Origin: an archaeon
GTDB lineage: Archaea > Nanobdellota > Nanobdellia > Pacearchaeales > GW2011-AR1
Reading direction: 5' to 3'
Assembly (NCBI GenBank): GCA_027341315.1
Contig: DAIENA010000031.1
Span: 1-5,379, forward strand
Length of the DNA stretch: 5,379 bases
How positions within the stretch are numbered: position 1 is the stretch's first letter; each line of letters begins with the position of its first letter. Made by a program: the position numbers and the translations under genes. Positions 1-4,636 of the stretch are shown piece after piece. The notes under the pieces are model-generated. The model searched no databases. It was not told the DNA's origin and saw only the letters and a list, made by a program, of their open reading frames with translations.

Positions 1-525
1 GATAATGCACAAACAACAGTTATAGAATTTTATGATTTTCAGTGTCCGTGGTGTGCGGTTGCATCCGGACTTGCGACGTGGGCGAAGGAAAGCGTAAATA
101 CAAATCAAAACGTCGCTGCGGTTTTTAACGCGTCGGGAAAAATGGAAACTCTAGCCAAGAACGGAAAAATAAAATTTATTTCCGTTTCTATGAGTTTTTT
201 GGGCGAAGAATCCACTAACGCAGCCGAGGCGGCATTCTGTGCTGATGATCAGGGAAAATTCTGGGAAATGCACGACGCGATTTTTAGCGCAAACACCGGA
301 AACGAAAACGCCGGAGTATTCACGAAAAATAATTTAGAAACAATTGCAAAAAATGTTAAAGGTCTTGATTTGAATCAGTTTAATAAATGTCTTGAAAACT
401 CAGAAAAACTTTCTGAAGTTCGTGAAGTAAATAAAATTGCAAACAATTTTGCAACTTCGACGCCGACGTTTTTTATTAATGGAAGAAAAGCAACTATCGG
501 AGAAATACAGGGATTAAATTTTTAA
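1..525 (+). CDS. DsbA-like thiol-disulfide oxidoreductase, 5' end cut by window
   Basis: The frame is open from base 1, giving 174 residues without a start codon. A thioredoxin-fold redox site, CPWC, lies at residues 15-18 after a beta strand (TVIEFYDFQ). The segment AAFCADDQGKFWEMHDAIF (residues 77-95) is typical of the helical insertion of DsbA/Thioredoxin_4 proteins. The cis-proline loop STPTFFING has its proline near residue 155. The family oxidises or isomerises cysteine pairs in exported proteins; an N-terminal signal or membrane anchor would lie outside the window. After the cis-proline only 19 residues remain, so the usual final helix looks shortened. An ATG at 142 is internal, because the catalytic motif lies upstream of it. 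The gene converges on the nuclease-like gene with 7 bases between stop codons. Its substrate is unknown, but the six-cysteine exported protein at 3309-3959 shows that this genome exports cysteine-containing proteins. Confidence 0.9.
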   Translation, partial: DNAQTTVIEFYDFQCPWCAVASGLATWAKESVNTNQNVAAVFNASGKMETLAKNGKIKFISVSMSFLGEESTNAAEAAFCADDQGKFWEMHDAIFSANTGNENAGVFTKNNLETIAKNVKGLDLNQFNKCLENSEKLSEVREVNKIANNFATSTPTFFINGRKATIGEIQGLNF

Positions 526-534
526 TAAAAATTT
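516..534. terminator. Possible bidirectional terminator between convergent genes
   Basis: AAATTTTT (516-523), a 3-base spacer, and AAAAATTT (527-534) form a perfect inverted repeat that overlaps both convergent stop codons. It gives a T-run on either strand, as archaeal RNA polymerase uses for termination. The pairing is all A-T, so the T-runs probably matter more than the hairpin. Inference from sequence only. Confidence 0.4.
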
Positions 535-1339
535 ATATGCAATTACCGCAAATTTCTTTCACTTCTTCAATCATTTTTGAAATTGTTTTTTGGTCGATTC
601 CCGTTCGTCGTGAAATTTCATTTAATGGGATTTCCAATAAGTCTCTCGCGACGACGATTTTTGCGCTGTAAAGTCTATTAAAAATTTCCCCGGGAATTGA
701 TTTTAAGATGGTCACAGGATAAAGATTTTTTTTCATGATTAAATCCTGAAGCCCATCGTTTGCAGGATACTTCCAGCCCGTTATTCTCAGGTTTACTCCC
801 TTCGCGTATTCAACGGCGTCCCACGAGCACTTTGTATTCGTAACGAGCCACGGCGCGTCGAAATTGTATCTTTGTAAATCCAAAAATCTTGCGTAAGTGT
901 AAAGCGCAGGATGAAGTTTGGTAATTATTCCGGGTTCGTTGTGGTATTTACATTCTATCATCCATTTTTTATCTTTGACAGCGACGATATCCACTTCCTC
1001 TATAATTCTTTTTCCTTTTAATTTATTGTCTATTGTCGTTTTGTACCCGTAATATTCCAGAACTCTTGCAAAGAACTGCTCGAAGACAAATCCGTCCGGA
1101 CCAAGAGACATTATCGCCCTCTTTAAATCATAGCGCTGAGAAACTCCGGGCTCCTGTTTAAGAAATTCGACGAGAAATTTTAAAATTTCTTTGGTTGACA
1201 TTCTTTCCCAATACATTTTTTTTACTTCTCTTACGGCGCCGTTTGCAAGTTTTTTGGACCCGCCCGCGTCGAGAACTGTCTTGTAAATTTTTTTAGGACT
1301 GAATCTTTCTTCATCACCCGAAGATTTTAAAACATGCAT
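533..1339 (-). CDS. ATP-cone / Mrr-type restriction-endonuclease-fold / HhH protein
   Basis: The protein has 268 residues in three domains. Residues 2-77 resemble an ATP-cone, the nucleotide-sensing module of ribonucleotide reductases and NrdR, with the usual start VLKSSGDEERFSPKKI and the SQRYDLKRAI end. Residues 85-190 look like an Mrr_cat PD-(D/E)xK nuclease: E87, EVD at 115-117, and ECK at 129-131. Residues 216-264 resemble a helix-hairpin-helix DNA-binding segment (LYSAKIVVARDLLEIP). This order is known from uncharacterised archaeal and bacterial proteins; cleavage of DNA or RNA under nucleotide control is inference. The start is ATG at 1339 rather than TTG at 1342, because the TATA box at 1362-1368 is centred exactly 26 bases upstream of 1339. 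It has its own promoter despite following the HAD gene on the same strand. No methylase partner is visible. Confidence 0.85.
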   Translation of the reverse strand: MHVLKSSGDEERFSPKKIYKTVLDAGGSKKLANGAVREVKKMYWERMSTKEILKFLVEFLKQEPGVSQRYDLKRAIMSLGPDGFVFEQFFARVLEYYGYKTTIDNKLKGKRIIEEVDIVAVKDKKWMIECKYHNEPGIITKLHPALYTYARFLDLQRYNFDAPWLVTNTKCSWDAVEYAKGVNLRITGWKYPANDGLQDLIMKKNLYPVTILKSIPGEIFNRLYSAKIVVARDLLEIPLNEISRRTGIDQKTISKMIEEVKEICGNCI

Positions 1340-1361
1340 CAAAGAATAAATTATTCAAAGA

Positions 1362-1368
1362 TTATAAA
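1362..1368 (-). promoter_or_regulatory. TATA box of the ATP-cone nuclease gene
   Basis: TTTATAA on the minus strand is centred at 1365, 26 bases from the ATG at 1339. This indicates a leaderless transcript and separates the gene from the HAD gene, whose stop lies only about 11 bases further upstream. Confidence 0.75.
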
Positions 1369-1378
1369 TTTAATGAAT

Positions 1379-2011
1379 TTAAGATAAAAATTTATCCAGG
1401 TCATAAAGGGATTCAATTGACAGCGACGGATTCAAATTTTTATAAAAATATTCTTTTCTGTTTATTAAAACATCAAGAATATTTGCATTTCTTGCGGCGT
1501 TCACGTCTTCATCTGAATTTCCGACGAAAATGGATTCCGTATTTTTAATTCCAAGGTTGAGTAAACACTGTTCTAGTCCTGATGGATTTGGTTTTGGGAT
1601 AAATCCATTTAATGTATGGGCGACGACAATTGAATCGAAGAATTCTTTACCAACCATTTCCGTCTCCATTTTTGCAATTTCCACCGGAGCGCTCGTAACA
1701 ACACCGGTTTTGTAACCTCTTTTTTTTAATTCTAAAACGAAACCAACGTCGTCGTATGGATTTGTAAACTTTTTCCTGAATTCTGGGGTGTCGTAACTTT
1801 CGTAAACCGTCCAAAAATTTGAAGGATTAACTTCGAAAATTTCTTTTATAATTTTATCCCGGTTTCCCTCAAACCAGAACTTGTCTATCACTTCAATAGG
1901 AAGAGGTTTTCCAAAATCAGAGAGAGTTTTTTCAAGTACAATTTTTCTGTGTTCATATTTGGTAGTCACAAGAGTGCCATCCAAATCGAAGATTATTCCT
2001 TTATATCCCAT
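1379..2011 (-). CDS. HAD-superfamily hydrolase, phosphoglycolate phosphatase-like
   Basis: The protein has 210 residues with the HAD signatures in order. Motif I is FDLDGTL, with nucleophile D9 and acid/base D11. A helical cap spans roughly residues 15-85. Motif II is VVTSAP (T106), motif III is PKPNP (K140), and motif IV is VGNSDEDVNAA (164-172). The family removes phosphate from small molecules in the cytoplasm, using Mg2+. In motif IV the first acidic residue of the usual GDxxxD is asparagine (N165), while D169 is kept and D167 is extra; metal binding may be altered. The substrate cannot be read from the sequence. The start is ATG at 2011 rather than TTG at 2014, since the TATA box at 2034-2040 is centred 26 bases upstream of 2011. 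It is divergent from the membrane-protein pair beginning at 2112. Confidence 0.88.
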   Translation of the reverse strand: MGYKGIIFDLDGTLVTTKYEHRKIVLEKTLSDFGKPLPIEVIDKFWFEGNRDKIIKEIFEVNPSNFWTVYESYDTPEFRKKFTNPYDDVGFVLELKKRGYKTGVVTSAPVEIAKMETEMVGKEFFDSIVVAHTLNGFIPKPNPSGLEQCLLNLGIKNTESIFVGNSDEDVNAARNANILDVLINRKEYFYKNLNPSLSIESLYDLDKFLS

Positions 2012-2033
2012 CAAAATACTCTTTTAATTAAAA

Positions 2034-2040
2034 TTATAAA
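2034..2040 (-). promoter_or_regulatory. TATA box of the HAD hydrolase gene
   Basis: TTTATAA on the minus strand is centred at 2037, exactly 26 bases from the ATG at 2011. No Shine-Dalgarno sequence lies between, so the message is probably leaderless. Confidence 0.75.
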
Positions 2041-2082
2041 TATTATGGTGATAAATTGAACTAAATTTTGAAGTCCACAAAT

Positions 2083-2089
2083 TTTATAA
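2083..2089 (+). promoter_or_regulatory. TATA box that decides the start at 2112
   Basis: TTTATAA is centred at 2086. A spacing of 26 bases puts transcription start on the A of the second ATG, at 2112. The ATG at 2106 would lie upstream of the expected transcript, so it is disfavoured. Confidence 0.7.
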
Positions 2090-2111
2090 ATGAAAATTTT
2101 TTCATATGTTT

Positions 2112-2546
2112 ATGAAAAAAGGTGCAGGGAAAAAACCATTAATTTACGGATTGATTGTCGCTGTAATTTTGATTGTAGTGGGAGGAATAATTTTTTCAGG
2201 CCACTCGCCGGTTAAAAACAATAATACCCAGAGTGGAACAGTTTTTGCGGGTTCTCCTTACTTTCAATATGCTTACTTAATTTCAACACCTGATTTAAAT
2301 GCTCAAACAAAAAATGCTCTTGCCGGATTCAAGCTTGGCACTACGCAAAACACCGACGGAACTGTGACTTATACCCTAACCACCACGAAGTCGGGATATT
2401 TTAACCAAACTTACACTGTTAAACCCGGCGAAAAATTATATTTCATAGAGCGTTCGCTTGGAGACGACGACGTTACAAACGATTCGGACTACGCACTCGG
2501 GGATGACACGGCAATTATCGTCGACGCAAACGGTTATATAATTTAA
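2112..2546 (+). CDS. Membrane-anchored secreted protein, function unknown
   Basis: The protein has 144 residues. The lysine-rich start MKKGAGKKP is followed by one hydrophobic segment at residues 9-28, then an exported domain of about 115 residues, so it is an N-terminally anchored protein with its domain outside the cell. The domain has a polar linker with an N-glycosylation sequon (NNT), beta-rich Thr/Gly sequence (DGTVTYTLTTTKSGYFNQTYTV, including the sequon NQT), and a C-terminal part ending in an acidic run (SLGDDDVTNDSDYALGDD). The regular acidic residues could bind a cation, but this is inference. I do not recognise a named family. The start follows from the TATA spacing; beginning at 2106 would add only Met-Phe. 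Its stop overlaps the next start (TAATG), so the two genes are likely cotranscribed and translationally coupled. Confidence 0.82.
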   Translation: MKKGAGKKPLIYGLIVAVILIVVGGIIFSGHSPVKNNNTQSGTVFAGSPYFQYAYLISTPDLNAQTKNALAGFKLGTTQNTDGTVTYTLTTTKSGYFNQTYTVKPGEKLYFIERSLGDDDVTNDSDYALGDDTAIIVDANGYII

Positions 2547-2893
2547 TGATAAAAAATATTCAAAAATATATAATAAGATTTTCAATATCCCTAATTTTTA
2601 TCATATTTGGAGTTTGGGAATTTATTAATCCCCCTTATTGGTCGTCCTTTATTCCGGAATTTCTCGCGTCTTTTTCGTTTGTTTTTGTTATAATAATTGT
2701 TCACGGAATAATTCTTCTTAGTATTGGAATATGGCTGGCTTCAGGCTACAAGACAAAAACGGCGGCGATTTTTGGAACGATAATGATGTTAATTATAACT
2801 TTCGATGTTTTACTTTCTTCCGGATTTTCTTCTCTTTTCATAAGAGATTTTGTAATAACACTTATCGCGTTATCAATAATTTTTGAAAAATAA
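2546..2893 (+). CDS. DoxX-like four-helix membrane protein
   Basis: The protein has 115 residues and four hydrophobic segments at about 7-27, 44-66, 71-91 and 99-113. Sequence around the first segment and loop (FGVWEFINPPYWSSFIPEFL) and the basic-acidic pair RD at 100-101 before the last helix resemble the DoxX/DoxD-like family of small inner-membrane proteins. That family includes a thiosulfate:quinone oxidoreductase subunit, but most members have no known role, so a redox function is not claimed. The ATG shares its A with the upstream TAA stop, and no Shine-Dalgarno site or TATA box is placed for it. It therefore probably depends on reinitiation after the secreted-protein gene. The pairing suggests that the two products act together at the cell surface. 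Confidence 0.75.
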   Translation: MIKNIQKYIIRFSISLIFIIFGVWEFINPPYWSSFIPEFLASFSFVFVIIIVHGIILLSIGIWLASGYKTKTAAIFGTIMMLIITFDVLLSSGFSSLFIRDFVITLIALSIIFEK

Positions 2894-2904
2894 AAAATTA
2901 TGAA

Positions 2905-2991
2905 TTATTTTCTTTTCCAGAAAAATCCTGCCTTGCTTTTTAATCGCTCAATTTTTCCATCAGATGAGAGTTCCATAAGGATGCGATAAAA
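2905..2991 (-). pseudogene. In-frame remnant of a second winged-helix gene
   Basis: Directly after the stop of the winged-helix regulator, the same frame stays open for 28 codons to a TAA at 2905-2907. It reads FYRILMELSSDGKIERLKSKAGFFWKRK (first half RILMELSSDGKIE, second half RLKSKAGFFWKRK). This resembles the end of a recognition helix and the wing of an archaeal winged-helix domain. There is no room for the rest of the domain, so it may be the tail of a tandem paralogue left by a deletion. It could also be a readthrough extension, or a 23-residue peptide from the ATG at 2976. The plus strand is also open here (2900-2989), which weakens the case. Confidence 0.35.
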
Positions 2992-3258
2992 TTACAATTT
3001 TGAATACCCATTCAAAACTTTTTTCCCATATTCGGTTATGGAATAAATTCTTCCTTTCTTCGCCTTCGGTGTCAAACATTCAATCATTTTTTTATTTTCA
3101 AGTTCAGATAAAGCCCTGCTTATGTGAGCTTTATTTATTTTTAATTCTCTACTCAAGCTTGAAGGTGTTTTTGGTTTATCCAAAGATTTTAAAATTCTCT
3201 CTCTATAAGAACTAGACACAATAAAACTAATGTCTTCCCAGTTAGTTTCCTCTTTCAT
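2992..3258 (-). CDS. Archaeal winged helix-turn-helix transcriptional regulator
   Basis: The protein has 88 residues and is a single winged-helix DNA-binding domain. The pattern WEDISFIVSSSYRERILKSL, then PKTPSSLSRELKINKAHISRALSELENKKMIECLTP, then KKGRIYSITEYGKKVL is typical of small archaeal MarR/ArsR-like regulators. The recognition helix lies around residues 43-55 and the wing around 60-75. There is no added ligand domain or cysteine cluster, so it may respond through dimer contacts or a partner. It is divergent from the exported-protein gene at 3309, with 50 bases between start codons. That gap holds one TATA box usable in both directions and a 15-bp palindrome overlapping it. This suggests autoregulation and control of the neighbouring pair, which is inference from layout. 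Confidence 0.88.
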   Translation of the reverse strand: MKEETNWEDISFIVSSSYRERILKSLDKPKTPSSLSRELKINKAHISRALSELENKKMIECLTPKAKKGRIYSITEYGKKVLNGYSKL

Positions 3259-3279
3259 ACAATTTAGTTACAGAAAAAC

Positions 3280-3286
3280 TTAAATA
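3280..3286. promoter_or_regulatory. Shared bidirectional TATA box
   Basis: TTAAATA on the plus strand, read as TATTTAA on the minus strand, is centred at 3283. It lies 26 bases from the ATG at 3309 and 25 bases from the ATG at 3258. No other TATA-like element fits either start, so one element probably serves both leaderless genes. Confidence 0.65.
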
Positions 3287-3295
3287 GTCTATTTA
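3281..3295. promoter_or_regulatory. Palindromic candidate operator
   Basis: TAAATAG-T-CTATTTA is a perfect 7-bp inverted repeat around one central base (3288). It overlaps most of the shared TATA box. A dimer of the adjacent winged-helix protein bound here would block TBP at both promoters. The size and symmetry fit a winged-helix dimer; the binding itself is inferred. Confidence 0.55.
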
Positions 3296-3308
3296 CCAAA
3301 TTGTTACC

Positions 3309-3959
3309 ATGAAGAAAAAAATAATGTTTAGTCTTTTTCTGTTCATCTTAGTTTTTTCTTCCATTTCTGTTTTTGCGGTTGAATCTTCAAATTACGGATT
3401 AAAGACTTCTGCGATTTGGAGTGAGAGTCAAAATTATATTAAAGTTGACGTGACAAATTTAGGGGCAAATAGCCAAGCAGCGTATTCTATTGGTGCCACT
3501 TGTACAGGTGGTTTTTCACAGATTGGGACTGCTTGGACAATTTCGGGATTAAGCCTAGGGGAAACGAAATCTGCATATCTAACAATTCTCGGCGGAAATT
3601 CTAACGGGATTTGTGAAGTTAGAGTTACAGATATAAGCAACCCCAACAATAAATTTTCATTAAGTGTTCCAGTATCTGTGTTAGCTGATTCTAAAATTTG
3701 TAACGAGGGTAACCAAAGACCAATAGGACAGATAATAGAAGAATGTAAAAATAATGCTTGGGTTCAAGTTAAAACTTGTCCTTCTGGCACTTCCCCAAGT
3801 TATGAAGGAAATCCAAATAAGTTAAATTGTGTTAAAGAAAGTGAAGGTTTATCTTCGGAAGTAATTTTTTATGGGGGCATATTAATATTAATTATTTTGT
3901 TGATAGTAGGAGATTTTTTATTTAAGAAATTTAAAATATCTATTAAAAAAAGAAAATGA
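3309..3959 (+). CDS. Exported six-cysteine protein with C-terminal membrane anchor
   Basis: The protein has 216 residues. A signal peptide occupies residues 1-23 (MKKK, hydrophobic core, VFA before VES). Residues 25-125 are beta-rich, with alternating hydrophobic strands and the phrase IKVDVTNLGANS, as in Ig-like domains of archaeal surface proteins. Residues 130-176 form a short cysteine-rich segment (CNEGNQRPIG, EECKNNAW, KTCPSGT, LNC). A transmembrane helix at about 184-204 and a basic tail (KKFKISIKKRK) close it, giving a type I topology. Cysteines at 65, 102, 131, 146, 157 and 174 make an even set of six, which suggests three disulfides. No named family is recognised. It is leaderless from the TATA box shared with the winged-helix gene, and its stop overlaps the next start (ATGA). 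Confidence 0.82.
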   Translation: MKKKIMFSLFLFILVFSSISVFAVESSNYGLKTSAIWSESQNYIKVDVTNLGANSQAAYSIGATCTGGFSQIGTAWTISGLSLGETKSAYLTILGGNSNGICEVRVTDISNPNNKFSLSVPVSVLADSKICNEGNQRPIGQIIEECKNNAWVQVKTCPSGTSPSYEGNPNKLNCVKESEGLSSEVIFYGGILILIILLIVGDFLFKKFKISIKKRK

Positions 3960-4282
3960 AGAATAATCCAAATTCTTTTTTTTATCTAGCACAAATGCTT
4001 ATAATTTTAGCTGGGTTCTCTTTTACGATTTTCGGAATTCTATTTAATGGATATATCATTACTTACAATTCTTCTGCTATTGGTGTCAATCAAATTATTA
4101 TGCAACATGAAGCACTTAACCAGACGGGTGCAAATTTGGATTTTATTTATAATACATTATATCCCCAATTTGTTCATCGACAAAATTCGTTGAAAAATTA
4201 TTCTTTTGTTTGCTTATTTATCGGGATTTTTCTTACGGCACTATCTTTCATTTTTTGGAACAAGGGGAATAAATTAAGTTAA
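3956..4282 (+). CDS. Two-TM membrane protein, function unknown
   Basis: The protein has 108 residues, with hydrophobic helices at about 9-36 and 81-101. A polar loop of about 45 residues between them carries sequons NSS, NQT and NYS, so the loop is probably outside and both ends inside. The loop centre (QIIMQHEALNQTGANLDFIYNTLYPQF) could be helical. No cysteine occurs except C86 in the second helix, and no enzyme motif is seen. The start overlaps the upstream stop by four bases (ATGA) and has no clear Shine-Dalgarno site, so it is likely coupled to the six-cysteine protein and may form a complex with it. It ends tail-to-tail with the small minus-strand ORF, overlapping by four bases. Confidence 0.75.
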   Translation: MKNNPNSFFYLAQMLIILAGFSFTIFGILFNGYIITYNSSAIGVNQIIMQHEALNQTGANLDFIYNTLYPQFVHRQNSLKNYSFVCLFIGIFLTALSFIFWNKGNKLS

Positions 4283-4380
4283 TTCTTTTTGCAGTATTTC
4301 GTTTTATGAAAATGTATAAAAGATTCAGGAAATCCAATTTTTACCGAAAATCCATACTTATTTGAACATTTACCTTTCAT
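4279..4380 (-). CDS. Possible small protein, 33 residues, with a Shine-Dalgarno site
   Basis: The peptide begins MKGKCSNKYGFSVKIGFPE and ends SFIHFHKTKYCKKN. It is basic, with C5, H23, H25 and C30, which might form a small metal site; this is speculation. Support for translation is GGAGG on the minus strand (4394-4390), nine bases before the ATG, and a TATA-like TTTTATAAAA (4442-4451) that predicts a start of transcription near 4420. Codon choice is A/T-rich like its neighbours. It would be the only gene in the window with a leader and a Shine-Dalgarno site. Its stop overlaps the stop of the convergent two-TM gene. No family is recognised, and an ORF of this length can occur by chance. Confidence 0.45.
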   Translation of the reverse strand: MKGKCSNKYGFSVKIGFPESFIHFHKTKYCKKN

Positions 4381-4385
4381 TTTTT

Positions 4386-4416
4386 AGTGCCTCCTTTTCC
4401 CCTATATTTTGGCACC
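4386..4416 (-). promoter_or_regulatory. Leader hairpin overlapping the Shine-Dalgarno site
   Basis: On the minus strand GGTGCC (4416-4411) can pair with GGCACT (4391-4386): five Watson-Crick pairs plus one G.U, around a 19-base purine-rich loop. The last two G of the GGAGG site are inside the stem, so folding could limit ribosome access. The stem is short and the regulatory role is inferred. Confidence 0.35.
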
Positions 4417-4441
4417 TCTTATTTATTTTAAACTTCCAAAT

Positions 4442-4451
4442 TTTATAAAAT
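4442..4451 (-). promoter_or_regulatory. TATA-like element upstream of the small ORF
   Basis: TTTTATAAAA reads almost the same on both strands. On the minus strand the TTTATAA core is centred at 4446, putting transcription start near 4420 and giving a 40-base leader for the 33-residue ORF. On the plus strand it would start RNA near 4471, for which no gene is seen. Confidence 0.45.
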
Positions 4452-4493
4452 CTCACTATAAAACTTTTTTAGTTAAAATCATTTCCCAAAACC

Positions 4494-4588
4494 GTCCCCC
4501 ACCTTATTCCGTCCAAAACCGACGTCGCGTCGTTCCGTCGGAAAACGACCGAATCACCAACGTCGAAACGTCTCGGCGGTCGGGCGAC
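4494..4588 (-). ncRNA. Candidate structured RNA with kink-turn, family unknown
   Basis: This GC-rich island in AT-rich DNA folds well on the minus strand. The stem CGACCG/CGGTCG (4582-4577 with 4551-4546) leads, past two C/T mismatches, to GA opposite GA (4574-4573 and 4555-4554). A 3-base bulge GGT (4558-4556) and a stem GACGT/ACGTT capped by TTCG follow. That is the layout of a kink-turn, the motif bound by archaeal L7Ae. On the plus strand the GA steps become TC, so the motif is specific to the minus strand. A second perfect hairpin, CCGACG/CGTCGG (4541-4536 with 4524-4519), follows. GTC-CC near 4588 can pair with GG-GAC near 4494, closing a three-way junction. A TATA-like TTAAATA lies about 26 bases upstream. 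The 3' end is uncertain. No tRNA, SRP, RNase P or C/D-box signature was recognised. Confidence 0.55.
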
Positions 4589-4606
4589 AAAAAACCAAAA
4601 CCAAAA

Positions 4607-4615
4607 TTATTTAAA
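4607..4615. promoter_or_regulatory. Shared TATA-like element between two candidate RNA genes
   Basis: TTATTTAAA reads TTTAAATAA on the other strand. Its TATTTAA core is centred at 4611, exactly 26 bases before 4637, the first base of the plus-strand RNA's terminal stem. On the minus strand the predicted start is about 4585, within three bases of the other RNA's stem. An AC-rich stretch, A6-CC-A4-CC-A4, precedes it on the plus strand and could act as a BRE. Confidence 0.5.
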
Positions 4616-4636
4616 CCTAAAAATCTTCAAATTATC

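Noticed and set aside
240..252. CTGATGATCAG resembling C/D box motifs
   Set aside because: It lies inside the DsbA-like coding sequence, encoding conserved family residues, without a partner D box at guide distance.
1530..1715. Plus-strand ORF inside the HAD hydrolase gene
   Set aside because: It lies fully within a well-supported minus-strand enzyme gene and has no domain-like sequence or promoter.
2900..2989. Plus-strand 29-codon ORF (MNYFLFQKNPALLF...) after the DoxX-like gene
   Set aside because: There is no promoter or ribosome site, and the minus-strand reading of the same bases looks more protein-like.
3000..3215. Plus-strand ORF opposite the winged-helix gene
   Set aside because: It is a shadow of a recognisable regulator; its translation is a Phe/Leu/Ser-rich string without motif.
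3434..3649. Minus-strand ORF inside the six-cysteine protein gene
   Set aside because: The sense strand has a signal peptide, paired cysteines and a membrane anchor; the antisense frame shows nothing.
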